Source: Bacteroidota bacterium (GTDB lineage Bacteria; Bacteroidota; Bacteroidia; Chitinophagales; Chitinophagaceae). From it: DNA of 64,000 bases. Location of the stretch: assembly GCA_016868585.1 (NCBI GenBank), contig VGGR01000008.1, positions 1 through 64,000 of the forward strand, in the 5' to 3' direction. The notes beneath the pieces were generated by a model. The model was not told where the DNA came from, made no database searches, and was given only the letters and a program-made list of their open reading frames with translations. Shown here in pieces: positions 44,493 through 54,038 of the stretch (positions within the stretch are counted from its first letter, which is position 1; the number at the start of each line of letters is the position of its first letter). The translations under genes and the position numbers were made by a program.

Positions 44493-44904
44493 ATCCTTTA
44501 CAGGCTATTTAATGATACCCCAATTATTTAAATAATAGCTCATTTCATGTTCACGGTTTCCAAGGTATATTTTATCCTCTCTCACATCAATTTTTACACG
44601 ATACTTTTCATAGCTTTAGGGGGAAGATTACAAGTTATACATCTTTATTATTTTATGGAATAACGTGTAGTATTTGGCTCAATTAACCGATCTAAAGACA
44701 CAAAACATTTTCGTTCATATGCTTTATAGATTTTGCCTTTCCCTGGTATTTTCTGCATGTTGTTTCACCGTATACGCGCAACCGGCCCAAAAGGGACGTT
44801 TTGTAAAGAAATCTTAAAAAAAGTCGGTATTAATTTGGCCATTAGTTGATTAATTAGTCCATTTATTAAGGTTGCAGGCGCTTATTTAGGTTCATTTTAC
44901 TTGA
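44493..44904. other. A/T-rich intergenic stretch between the housekeeping block and the PUL
   Basis: These 412 bases hold no full gene. They contain an orphan signal-peptide reading frame at 44719-44817 and an A/T-rich stretch with repeated TTAATTAG-like words near 44850. No perfect -7 promoter box, tRNA or insertion-sequence end was recognised. The stretch marks the change from housekeeping genes to the accessory sugar-use locus. Confidence 0.6.
44719..44817 (+). pseudogene. Orphan signal-peptide fragment
   Basis: A 32-residue frame starts MLYRFCLSLVFSACCF and continues TVYAQPAQKGRFVKKS before a TAA. It is a textbook signal peptide with a VYAQ cleavage site but almost no mature protein. It looks like the 5' end of a lost secreted-protein gene rather than a functional peptide. 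Chance cannot be excluded. Confidence 0.4.
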
Positions 44905-47256
44905 ATGCTTGTTTTTATGAACTACCTGCCTGAATCTAAAATGGAGTCGAAGCGTCTTTTTATAGATTCACACTCCCTGTTTGTTTGTTTCTTTCCGAAG
45001 ATTGCAAGAAAAATTCTTAAAGTATTGATTATCAGTTGTTTTGTCAATATCGGACAAGCACAAAACAGAAATACGCAGGTTTCAAACATTGATTATATAG
45101 ACCCTACAATTGGAAATGTAGGCCTGATATTGGAGCCCACCAGGCCAACCGTACAGCTTCCAAATCAACTTATTAGGTTTACGCCGCAAAGAAAAGATTA
45201 CCTGGACGACCAAATTTCAAGTTTTCCTTTAACGATCGTTTCTCACCGTTTAGGCCAGGTTTTTTCTTTAAAACCTGTTGCCGGTAACATTAGCAATCAT
45301 AGCTGGAAAGCAAAGATGGCTTATGACCATAATCTTGAAGTTAACAAACCGTGGTTTTATTCTACCTATTTAATTGATGATGAGGTTACTGTGGACTATA
45401 CGGCCGCTAAAAAGTCGGGGATTTATCGGTTTTCATTTCCTGCAGGAAAAGAAAAGTCAATATTACTGGGAGTGTATAATGATGGGAAAGCGGCCTTCAA
45501 TTTTTTGTCATCCACAGAAGTTACAGGCATGGAAACCTATCATGGTGATATAAAGGTATTTATGTATGGCATTTTTAGTATAGCAGGAGTTCCGGGCTTT
45601 GTTATGAATAGTCAATTACAACAAGGCTCGGCTATTGAAGGTCAGGATGCCAGGGCGTATATTACTTTTCCACCGGCAGCCACTCAGGTTACTTTTAAAT
45701 ATGCCATCAGCTATGTTAGTGCAGAACAGGCCAGAAGAAATTATGAAAAGGAATTGAGAGGTGAGAGTTTTCAATCGGTAGCAGATGAAGGGAAAAAGGC
45801 ATGGAATATTGTCATGTCGCAAATAAAAGTTGAAGGCGGTACAGAGGCTCAAAAACGTTCCTTTTACACGGCTTTGTACCGTTGTTATGAGAGGATGGTA
45901 AACATATCTGAAGACTCATTTTATTACAGCGGGTTTGATAAAAAAGTACATAAAGAAAGCCGTCCTTTTTATGTGGATGATTGGTCATGGGATACATACC
46001 TGGCTTTACATCCTTTAAGAACAATTTTAAACCCTTCACAGGAAGAGGATATGCTTCACTCATATGTTCGTATGTATGAACAAAGCGGATGGATGCCTAC
46101 TTTTCCTGTACTCTTCGGCGATCATGCCTGCATGAATGGATTTCATTCATCCGTTACTTTATTAGATGCACACAGAAAGGGGCTGAAAAATTTTGATATA
46201 GAAAAAGCATATGAAGGCATGCGTAAAAATGCAACGGATGCCACTATGCTGCCTTGGAGAAATGGTAAAAAAACAGTTTTGGATGATATCTATCATCAAA
46301 AGGGTTTTTTCCCGGCATTACCTTCTGGAGAAAAAGAAACAGTAGCACAAGTTCATCATTTTGAAAAAAGACAATCTGTTGCAGTAACATTAGGTCACAG
46401 CTATGACGATTGGGCTTTAGGACAGTTGGGTAAAAATCTTGGTAAAAAAGATGCAGCTATTTTTGTTTCTAGAGGACTTAATTATAAAAATCTGTGGCAC
46501 AATGAAAAGCAATTTTTTCTCCCAAAAGACGACAAAGGGAACTGGATTCTTATAGATCCAAAATTCGATGGAGGGATGGGTGGTCGTGAGTTTTACGACG
46601 AAAATAATGGGTACACTTATTTGTGGCAGGTGCAACAGGATATTCCCGGGCTGATTCAATTGATGGGAGGAAGCGATTCTTTTGAACACAGGCTTGATCA
46701 GTTGTTTCGTGAAGGTCTTGGCCGTTCTAAATATGAATTCTGGAGCAAGTTTCCTGATGCAACCGGCTTGGTAGGCCAGTTCTCGATGGGCAATGAACCC
46801 AGTTTTCATATTCCTTACCTGTATAATTTTACCAAATCTCCATGGAAATCTCAAAAGAGAATAAGGTTTCTGCTGGATGCCTGGTTTAAGGATAGTATTT
46901 ATGGAATTCCCGGAGATGAAGATGGCGGAGGAATGTCAGCGTTCGTTGTATTTTCTTCAATGGGTTTCTATCCGGTTACACCGGGTCTGCCTGTTTATAC
47001 CATTGGAAGCCCTGTGTTTTCAAAAGTCACCATTGACTTACCCAATAAAAAGCAATTCCGGTTAACGGCAAATAATTGCTCCGTTACTAATAAATATATA
47101 CAAAGTGCAAAGCTTAACGGTAAGTTGTTAGATTCTCCCTGGTTTACGCATGAACAATTAATTTCGGGAGGGCACCTTGAATTGGAAATGGGATCAAAGC
47201 CAAATAAAAAATGGGGTGTTCAGGGCAATACTATTAACGACCTTACAATAAAGTAA
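44905..47256 (+). CDS. GH92 family glycosidase, variant N-terminus
   Basis: This is a 783-residue exported glycoside hydrolase of family GH92, calcium-dependent exo-alpha-mannosidases. The C-terminal catalytic domain is clear: WSWDTYLALHPLRTI near 356, GNEPSFHIPYLYN near 629 and GDEDGGGMSAFVVFSSMG near 669. The N-terminus lacks the usual GGHGH metal/sugar-site block and reads DPTIGNVGLILEPTRPTVQL instead, so it belongs to a divergent GH92 branch whose linkage specificity is unknown. The signal peptide is roughly 31-53. Later Met codons at 44917 and 44941 may be the true start. It is the first gene of the PUL. Confidence 0.88.
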   Translation: MLVFMNYLPESKMESKRLFIDSHSLFVCFFPKIARKILKVLIISCFVNIGQAQNRNTQVSNIDYIDPTIGNVGLILEPTRPTVQLPNQLIRFTPQRKDYLDDQISSFPLTIVSHRLGQVFSLKPVAGNISNHSWKAKMAYDHNLEVNKPWFYSTYLIDDEVTVDYTAAKKSGIYRFSFPAGKEKSILLGVYNDGKAAFNFLSSTEVTGMETYHGDIKVFMYGIFSIAGVPGFVMNSQLQQGSAIEGQDARAYITFPPAATQVTFKYAISYVSAEQARRNYEKELRGESFQSVADEGKKAWNIVMSQIKVEGGTEAQKRSFYTALYRCYERMVNISEDSFYYSGFDKKVHKESRPFYVDDWSWDTYLALHPLRTILNPSQEEDMLHSYVRMYEQSGWMPTFPVLFGDHACMNGFHSSVTLLDAHRKGLKNFDIEKAYEGMRKNATDATMLPWRNGKKTVLDDIYHQKGFFPALPSGEKETVAQVHHFEKRQSVAVTLGHSYDDWALGQLGKNLGKKDAAIFVSRGLNYKNLWHNEKQFFLPKDDKGNWILIDPKFDGGMGGREFYDENNGYTYLWQVQQDIPGLIQLMGGSDSFEHRLDQLFREGLGRSKYEFWSKFPDATGLVGQFSMGNEPSFHIPYLYNFTKSPWKSQKRIRFLLDAWFKDSIYGIPGDEDGGGMSAFVVFSSMGFYPVTPGLPVYTIGSPVFSKVTIDLPNKKQFRLTANNCSVTNKYIQSAKLNGKLLDSPWFTHEQLISGGHLELEMGSKPNKKWGVQGNTINDLTIK

Positions 47257-47442
47257 ATGAGTAGTTGAAATGGAATATGTAAACAATAATAACTTTTTAA
47301 CTATGCGAAACAAACAATCATTTTCTCCCTGATACAAATAGCAAACCTTGGTTTTGAAATATAAATCCTGGTTATAAATATTTCATGCTAAAAAAATGTA
47401 TAGTAGTATAATTTTATAACAATCAATAAAACTGCCAAATGT

Positions 47443-50400
47443 ATGAGTAAATTATTTATGCTGTTCTTTATGGTACTCACGGTAACCGTAAGCAATGCAC
47501 AATCCAAAACAATAAAAGGAGTTTTGACGGATGAAAAAGGAATTCCTGTGGTTGGTGCATCAGTCTCAGTAAAAGGTAAGCCGAACCTGGGAACTGTATC
47601 AAATGAACAGGGAGCTTACCAGATTTCTATAACGGATCCTGCAAAAGACATACTTGTCTTTTCTCATGTGGAGTTTGCAACGGAGGAAATTCCAGTAAAC
47701 AATCAAACTGTAATCAACCTGAAATTTAAAGATTCCCAGGGTCAGCAGATGGGTGATGTGGTGGTTGTTTCTGCACTTGGTGTCACCCGGAAACAGAAAT
47801 CACTAACCTATGCTTCTCAAAACATCGATCCCAAATCAATTACGGAAGCTAGGGATGTTAGTTTTCTAAATGCACTGCAAGGCAAAGTAGCTGGTCTGCA
47901 AATTACAGGTACAGGGCAACCCGGAGGAAGTGTTAGGATTACTCTGCGGGGAGACAATTCACTGTCTTCCTCCAATCAGCCATTAATAGTTATTGATGGT
48001 GTTCCCATTGAAAATTCTCCCGGAGAGGTTGGTAACATTGACTATGGAAATGCAGCAGCGAACATAAATCCTGATGATATAGAATCAATCACTGTATTGA
48101 AGGGGCCAAATGGTGCTGCTCTATATGGGGCAAAAGCAGCTAACGGGGCAATTTTGATTACAATGAAAAAGGGAAAACCTGGAGGTAATGGCTCCCTTGG
48201 AATTGAAGTGAATCAAAATTTACAGCTATACAAAGTTACTGCCTTCCCTGAGTACCAGAATGTTTATGGTGAGGGCAGCGCATTCAGGCTTTCCGGTGGC
48301 AATGTAAATAATATAAATAGAGCTAATGGCGGTGTTAATATGGGAACCAGTAACCAAAGCTGGGGTGCTCCAATGCTGGGCCAACCTTACAATACTTATG
48401 GTGGAGTACCCATAGCGGGTGGGTATTTGCCTCAAACAAATAATGTTACCGGTCTTTACCAGACTGCTTTTACCAATACTTCCAATGTGGCTGTCAGTAA
48501 ATCAGATGCCAATGGAGGTTTCAGGATGTCATATGGGTTTACGAAAGGCAATGATGTAATCGACAACTTAAATCTGATGAATAAGCACAACATAAGCCTT
48601 TCGGCCACCAGAAATTTAAGCAAACTGATTAAGATTGAATCAAGGTTAAATTATACCAATTGGAACACAAAAAACAGGATGATAAAGAACCTGGATCCGA
48701 CAAACCCATTGGCTACATATGTATACATGGGCAGAAGTACAAGATTGGATGGGTTTTTACCATATAGAAATGCTGAAGGGAATTCAATTGCTACAGGGCA
48801 GGTAAATAATACGGAAAATCCCTATTGGTCCATTTATGCCAATTCAAATGAAGATACCCGTTCGGCCATGAACGGGGCTATAGTAGCTACTATAAATCTA
48901 TCACCTGCCTTAAAAGTGAGGGGGCAGGTTGTTGCAGATTTGGCAACCACAGAAAACTATATTTATAGAGAAAAAGGCAGCAGACTAACTCCGCTTGGAT
49001 ATTATTCAAACAGTTTAACAAGACAAAACAATATGTTTTATGAGGTGATGGCAACATATTCAAAGCAATTAAATAAGAACATAAGTCTTGATGGATTGGC
49101 GGGGTTTAGTATAAGTGATGTAAATATTTTGGGCAGGGCAGCTAGAATTGAAGCTTTACTGGTACATAACATGCCTAGCATTGGTAATGCAAATGCTGTA
49201 CCGGTAGCTACTGAATTTCTTACCCGGTCAAGACAGCAATCTGCCTTTGCAAGGGCGGTTGTTGGCTATAAAGAAATGGTTTATTTAGAAGTATCAGGAC
49301 GGAAAGAATGGTCATCAACCTTGCCAATAAAAAACAATACTTTTTTCTATCCTGGTATAGGAGCTAATTTCAATTTTGGCAAATTCATTAGTAATAAAAA
49401 CATACTAAGCTCTGGCAAGTTGAGTGTTAACTATGCCAGGGTTGGTAATAGCACTAATCCGTATCAATTGGTAAATACTTTTTCGCCTCAGGGATTATAC
49501 ATGGGTAATCCCTACCTTTCCTATACAACATCGTTAAGAAATCCAGATTTAAAACCTGAGCAGCAAATTTCAAAAGAAATCGGCCTGGAGTTTTCTTCGC
49601 TTAAAGGTAAAGTAGATGTTAGTCTTACCTATTATAAGAACAGTACTATTAATCAGATCGTAAGTGTGCAAACACCTTTTGAAACCGGATTTCTAAACAG
49701 GATAATAAATGCAGGGGAAATTCAGAATAAAGGAGTTGAAATGACTGTCGCTGCTACAATCATAAGAAACAAAAAGATTACATGGAAGTCAAGTTTAAAT
49801 TATGCATCTAACAGAAGTGAGGTGGTTTCCTTGTTACCCAATGTGACACGAATTCAGTTAGGAAACAGATTGGGAATGACGGTTAATGCAGTGGTTGGCC
49901 AACCCTATGGTGTTCATATGGGATTTGCCCCGTATCGGGTTGGTGATACTATTCTTGTGGCAGCTACCGGAAGAGTTATTGCGGAACCGAATGTAATTAC
50001 CGGTAATCCCCGGCCTAAGTGGATTGGTGGTTTTACCAATTCTGTTTCCTATAAAGGCTTTACGCTTCAGGTGGTAGCCACTGTTAAAGTGGGGGGTGTA
50101 ATATTTTCTGAGTCTTATGGAAGAGGAATGTTTGCAGGGAGCACTGTAAAAAGCCTTGAAGGCAGAGACAGTTATTTCTTCAGCAGTTTTATATTGGGTG
50201 AAACGGATAACGAAAGAAGAAATATCGGCCAGACAATTGGTCCTAATAGAACCCGTTATCTTGATTCTCTCCGGATTAAAGGAATGGCTTATCCCAATGC
50301 ATATTTAGCAAGAACAGGACCTGGTGGCGTAGTGCTGACTGATTCCAAAGGAAGGTTACTGGTTGGCGATAAATTTTTGGGTTGGGTATATCCACAATTA

Positions 50401-50703
50401 GTAAATGGAAATGATAAAGTGGTCAATGATGTTCCATTCCTCACATTTGATGCTACTTCTGTAAGGATCAGTGAAATTGTATTAGGTTATACAGTTCCAA
50501 GTAAAGTGTTTGGAAAGAAAAGTTTTGTACGGGGAGCGTATGTGGCTTTAACAGGAAGAAATGTCTGGCAGATATTCCAAAAAACTCCTTATGGAATTGA
50601 TCCGGAATCAACTACCGGAACTTCAAATGGTACCATGGGGATTGAATCAGGCGGTTCATTTCCATATGCTATAATGGGTTTGAATATAAAACTGACTTTC
50701 TAA
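47443..50703 (+). CDS. SusC/RagA family TonB-linked outer-membrane protein
   Basis: This 1,086-residue TonB-dependent transporter imports oligosaccharides through the outer membrane together with its SusD lid. A signal peptide ends near SNAQ (residue 20), a carboxypeptidase-regulatory-like domain spans about 22-95 (GVLTDEKGIPVVGASVSV), and the plug about 106-230 contains GKVAGLQITGTGQPGG and QPLIVIDGVPIENSPG. The remaining part is a beta-barrel ending in the expected aromatic residue (KLTF). There is no STN domain, so direct control of an ECF sigma/anti-sigma pair is not suggested. SusD follows after 25 bases. Confidence 0.95.
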   Translation: MSKLFMLFFMVLTVTVSNAQSKTIKGVLTDEKGIPVVGASVSVKGKPNLGTVSNEQGAYQISITDPAKDILVFSHVEFATEEIPVNNQTVINLKFKDSQGQQMGDVVVVSALGVTRKQKSLTYASQNIDPKSITEARDVSFLNALQGKVAGLQITGTGQPGGSVRITLRGDNSLSSSNQPLIVIDGVPIENSPGEVGNIDYGNAAANINPDDIESITVLKGPNGAALYGAKAANGAILITMKKGKPGGNGSLGIEVNQNLQLYKVTAFPEYQNVYGEGSAFRLSGGNVNNINRANGGVNMGTSNQSWGAPMLGQPYNTYGGVPIAGGYLPQTNNVTGLYQTAFTNTSNVAVSKSDANGGFRMSYGFTKGNDVIDNLNLMNKHNISLSATRNLSKLIKIESRLNYTNWNTKNRMIKNLDPTNPLATYVYMGRSTRLDGFLPYRNAEGNSIATGQVNNTENPYWSIYANSNEDTRSAMNGAIVATINLSPALKVRGQVVADLATTENYIYREKGSRLTPLGYYSNSLTRQNNMFYEVMATYSKQLNKNISLDGLAGFSISDVNILGRAARIEALLVHNMPSIGNANAVPVATEFLTRSRQQSAFARAVVGYKEMVYLEVSGRKEWSSTLPIKNNTFFYPGIGANFNFGKFISNKNILSSGKLSVNYARVGNSTNPYQLVNTFSPQGLYMGNPYLSYTTSLRNPDLKPEQQISKEIGLEFSSLKGKVDVSLTYYKNSTINQIVSVQTPFETGFLNRIINAGEIQNKGVEMTVAATIIRNKKITWKSSLNYASNRSEVVSLLPNVTRIQLGNRLGMTVNAVVGQPYGVHMGFAPYRVGDTILVAATGRVIAEPNVITGNPRPKWIGGFTNSVSYKGFTLQVVATVKVGGVIFSESYGRGMFAGSTVKSLEGRDSYFFSSFILGETDNERRNIGQTIGPNRTRYLDSLRIKGMAYPNAYLARTGPGGVVLTDSKGRLLVGDKFLGWVYPQLVNGNDKVVNDVPFLTFDATSVRISEIVLGYTVPSKVFGKKSFVRGAYVALTGRNVWQIFQKTPYGIDPESTTGTSNGTMGIESGGSFPYAIMGLNIKLTF

Positions 50704-50728
50704 TACAAATATTTTAAAAAGATAAAAA

Positions 50729-52537
50729 ATGAAAAGAATAATATATTTATTTATAGCAAGCCTTGCAACAATTTGCCTGGCTTCCTGTACCAAAAAATTT
50801 GAAGAACTTAATACTGATCCTACTCAGTTTATCAAAGTTACCCCAGAGTCTTTGATTGCAACAGCCGTGAAAAGAACAGGTGACATGATAGGTGCAAACG
50901 GACTGAACAGTGGCATTAATATCAGCATGTGGGAAATTGCCAATTATGCAGAACCAGGTGCAAGATATACTGCGGATGACCGGAACGTTTGGCGGGACAG
51001 CTATGTAAATATTTTGGAAAACTTAGTACAGGTTGAAAAAGATTATGCTGCGGATTCAGCTTTTAACAACCGTGTTCAAATTGTCAGAATTTGGAAAGCA
51101 TATGTTTATTCTATCCTTGTTGGTTATTTTGGGCCGATCCCAATAGCGGAAGCAAATAACCTGAATAATCTTAATGTAGTAAAATTTGAGTCTGAAGACA
51201 CCGCTTACGCCAAGATACTGGTGATGCTCAAAGAGGCCAGTGACAAAATTGATTTAAACAAACCAAACGACAAATTAACGTACGATGCCATATATGGTGC
51301 AACAGCAAATCCGTTATTGAGTTGGAAAAAATTTGCCAACACGCTACGGTTAAAGGTTGCATTACGTTGCAGAAGAGTACTCCCCGGATCAGCCAATGCC
51401 AATATACAGGAGCTGATGGCAAATGAAGCAAACCTGATAGGTGCTGAAGCAGAAACAGCAAAAGTGCCTTATGAAAATATTATTGGGAATGAAAACCCAT
51501 ATTACAAAACATATATCAGGGGAGTTTTCACAGGGGCTTTTCCAAGAATGACAGATATGATGTTTATGTATCTCCGGTCATATAAAGATCCCAGAATAAA
51601 CTACTATTTCGATAGTGTGAAACTGGCCAGCAGATTTCGGGTAACCGATACAGTTTCCAGTACGGCAGATGATTCATTAAGAGTGATAACATATCCTATA
51701 CCGCATTATGGACTTGTAAAATCAAATACCAAGCTTGCAGGTTGGTTACCCACATTGGCTGGCGGAGTAGATCCCCAAAATCAGGTGAATATGCCTGGTA
51801 TCAATGGAAATAGTGCTTATTCAATGGTTTCGATGAATATCCTTAATAATCCTGCCCGGCCTATTATTATTCTGAGTTTTGCAGAAGCACAGCTATTAAA
51901 GGCATGGGCAGCTTCATTAGGACTGGGGGGAGCACAAAGTGCTGAGTCGTATTATAATTCTGGTATTGATGCCAATTTTGCTTTTTGGGGAATTCCCGCT
52001 TCTTTAAGGGATACCTATAAGGCAGGTAACGGAGTAAAATTTGGTACAACAGGTATTGGCTTATGGAACTATCTGCATATTGTAAATGCTAATATTCCTG
52101 CAGGGGACATAAACAAGATCTATCATCAGTTATGGCTAAATTATTATCCCGATCAGCCTTTTGATGCATGGTGTCTGCAACGTCAAACCCGGGTTTGTAA
52201 TTTTTCACCTCATACCAATCCCGGATTTTCCGCACAGGTATACCAGGACATACCATCCCGTGGAATTTATCCATCAGCGGTCAGCACGCAAAACTCGGTT
52301 GGTTACCAGGGGGCATTGCAACTTCTTGGCATAAATAGTATTTCAGTCGAAACAACAAATCCATATATAGATTTAAAATTTGCCATACCTTATACAGTGC
52401 CGAATTATGACGCCATACCGGCGTATTACGATCAATCAGGAATGAATAAATGGTATGGCAACACCATTCAATCTGTAAGAGCTGCCGGAACGGCAATAGG
52501 GTTTACAGTAATTGTTACAAGAACCTATAAACCATAA
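50729..52537 (+). CDS. SusD/RagB family nutrient-binding lipoprotein (SusD-like_2 type)
   Basis: This is a 602-residue surface lipoprotein that captures glycan and closes over the SusC barrel. The leader ends CLASC, lipid Cys at residue 20, followed by TKKFEELNTDP, a charged stretch typical of surface-exposed Bacteroidota lipoproteins. The helical TPR-like scaffold includes RIWKAYVYSILVGYFGPIPI near 127, and the C-terminal half contains IIILSFAEAQLLKAWAASL near 379. Its layout matches the SusD-like_2 subgroup. It is coupled to SusC by position. Confidence 0.93.
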   Translation: MKRIIYLFIASLATICLASCTKKFEELNTDPTQFIKVTPESLIATAVKRTGDMIGANGLNSGINISMWEIANYAEPGARYTADDRNVWRDSYVNILENLVQVEKDYAADSAFNNRVQIVRIWKAYVYSILVGYFGPIPIAEANNLNNLNVVKFESEDTAYAKILVMLKEASDKIDLNKPNDKLTYDAIYGATANPLLSWKKFANTLRLKVALRCRRVLPGSANANIQELMANEANLIGAEAETAKVPYENIIGNENPYYKTYIRGVFTGAFPRMTDMMFMYLRSYKDPRINYYFDSVKLASRFRVTDTVSSTADDSLRVITYPIPHYGLVKSNTKLAGWLPTLAGGVDPQNQVNMPGINGNSAYSMVSMNILNNPARPIIILSFAEAQLLKAWAASLGLGGAQSAESYYNSGIDANFAFWGIPASLRDTYKAGNGVKFGTTGIGLWNYLHIVNANIPAGDINKIYHQLWLNYYPDQPFDAWCLQRQTRVCNFSPHTNPGFSAQVYQDIPSRGIYPSAVSTQNSVGYQGALQLLGINSISVETTNPYIDLKFAIPYTVPNYDAIPAYYDQSGMNKWYGNTIQSVRAAGTAIGFTVIVTRTYKP

Positions 52538-52620
52538 ATAAATTGAACCACTCTAACGGCCTGCGGGGTAACATAGCCTGACCTAGCCAAAGTGGAGACA
52601 AAATCTAAAAAAAATTACGC

Positions 52621-53745
52621 ATGAAAAAGATAAAATTCTCAATACTTATTCTGACTGCAGTAAGTGTTTTTTCATCTTGTACCAAAGAAAATGATGCACC
52701 TAAAGCGGAAGATAATATTTTAGCATATAGTATTAATGAGGTGCCAGTAACGGCCGACTACAATGTAGGTGCATTTTATTATAATTTCTCAACATTTAAT
52801 ACTGCCATAACCGAAGTTCCGGTTGTAGGTAAGTACGCAATGACAAACGGAGTGGTTTCGCCTGCAATAATGACCGAGCATATACAGCAGGCCAAAAGAG
52901 GTGGAATTGATTATTTCCTTTTTCAATTCAGGTCAAACAGTAGAGACAAGAATAATTATAAGTTAGATTCGGCTTTAATCAAATCATTTCTGGATGTGAA
53001 TACTGCAAATCTGCAATTTGCATTGGCATATAATTTTTCTAGTTCAACCTTTGCTATAAACAATAATACGACCAATCCAGCCTATCTTGAAAATGATCCG
53101 GTTAAACTTGAGCAGTTTTTTCAGGATATTCTAAAAATGACAACGTTGATGGGAAATACAAATTATGCGAAAGTGAATGGAAAAACACTCTTGTATATAA
53201 TGAACGCACAAACAATTTTTTCCGGTAATAACCCTGGTATTTATACTACCTTAAGGAATCGTCTGTCGGCGTTGGGTATTCAGCTTTATATAGTTGGAAT
53301 GCAGGAAAGATGGTCTCCGCCTGCAAGATATCCACACAGGTATCAGGGTTGTGTAGATGCTATTTACCATCAGTCTTACAGTGCGCAGTTGAATGACTGG
53401 GACCGCTGGTGGTTGCTTCCTCAGGCCATGGATCAAAACTGGAAGTATTCAAAAAATTATTTTGCAAACAACATGGGAGGTATTGATTATGTACCCAATA
53501 TTACTCCGGCTTATAATTGGAAAATTCTTGCACCTACCAGTGCAAATCCAAATTATCCAAGAACAGACAGTGGTGCTGTGTATAAGAAGCTGTGCAACGT
53601 AGCTAAAATGAATGCCAGTGCAACTACCCGCATGATATTAATTGATTCATGGAATAAATGGGATGAGGACATGCAACTTGAACCTGCTTTATCTTACGGC
53701 GACCTGTATCTTAATATTACAAAACAGCAATTCAAGAAACCTTAA
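52621..53745 (+). CDS. GH99-like secreted lipoprotein
   Basis: This is a 374-residue lipoprotein with lipid Cys at residue 20 (VFSSC) and a charged start TKENDAPK, so it is likely at the cell surface. The predicted TIM-barrel resembles the GH99-like/WbsX group. AFYYNFSTFNTA near 51 is the opening strand, GGIDYFLFQFRSN near 98 follows, and SWNKWDEDMQLEPA near 343 aligns with the family's W-N-E-W-x-E-x-x-L-E-P block, but with Lys at the first Glu position. Endo-alpha-mannosidase activity is a reasonable guess from the locus, not a demonstrated property. Related domains of unknown activity are common. Confidence 0.65.
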   Translation: MKKIKFSILILTAVSVFSSCTKENDAPKAEDNILAYSINEVPVTADYNVGAFYYNFSTFNTAITEVPVVGKYAMTNGVVSPAIMTEHIQQAKRGGIDYFLFQFRSNSRDKNNYKLDSALIKSFLDVNTANLQFALAYNFSSSTFAINNNTTNPAYLENDPVKLEQFFQDILKMTTLMGNTNYAKVNGKTLLYIMNAQTIFSGNNPGIYTTLRNRLSALGIQLYIVGMQERWSPPARYPHRYQGCVDAIYHQSYSAQLNDWDRWWLLPQAMDQNWKYSKNYFANNMGGIDYVPNITPAYNWKILAPTSANPNYPRTDSGAVYKKLCNVAKMNASATTRMILIDSWNKWDEDMQLEPALSYGDLYLNITKQQFKKP

Positions 53746-53869
53746 TAGAAGAAAAGTGAAAATTATTGTTTCAGCTATTTGCTTATCTCAGGCACATTAA
53801 GAACTAGTATAATTTTTAATGTGCCCAAATAAGCTCTGGTTTATTACTGATTCTTTGGCCTGACTTTCT

Positions 53870-53907
53870 AAACCCGGATTTTGCAGTTCGCTGCAAAATT
53901 TGGGTTT
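53870..53907 (+). repeat. 17-base-pair inverted repeat with TTCG loop inside the PUL
   Basis: Left arm 53870-53886 (AAACCCGGATTTTGCAG) and right arm 53891-53907 pair along all 17 positions as RNA, with two G-U pairs, and close on a TTCG tetraloop. It lies in the 293-base gap between two PUL genes, which otherwise holds nothing recognisable. It may act as a terminator, a stabilising 3' end or a processing site. No T-run follows. Confidence 0.8.
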
Positions 53908-54038
53908 ATCCAGTAAACAATCAGTTTTTATGGATAAATATTCAACATCATTTTTATTATTTATTTTTTTAGACTCAACCGGCAATTGCCGCAAAAACTG
54001 CAAAAAAAGAACACATAGTAAACTCAAAATATTTAATT

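Noticed and set aside
53797-54027. Minus-strand frame of 76 residues in the PUL gap
   Set aside because: It reads through the 17-base-pair inverted repeat, is short and has no recognisable domain, so it is more likely chance.
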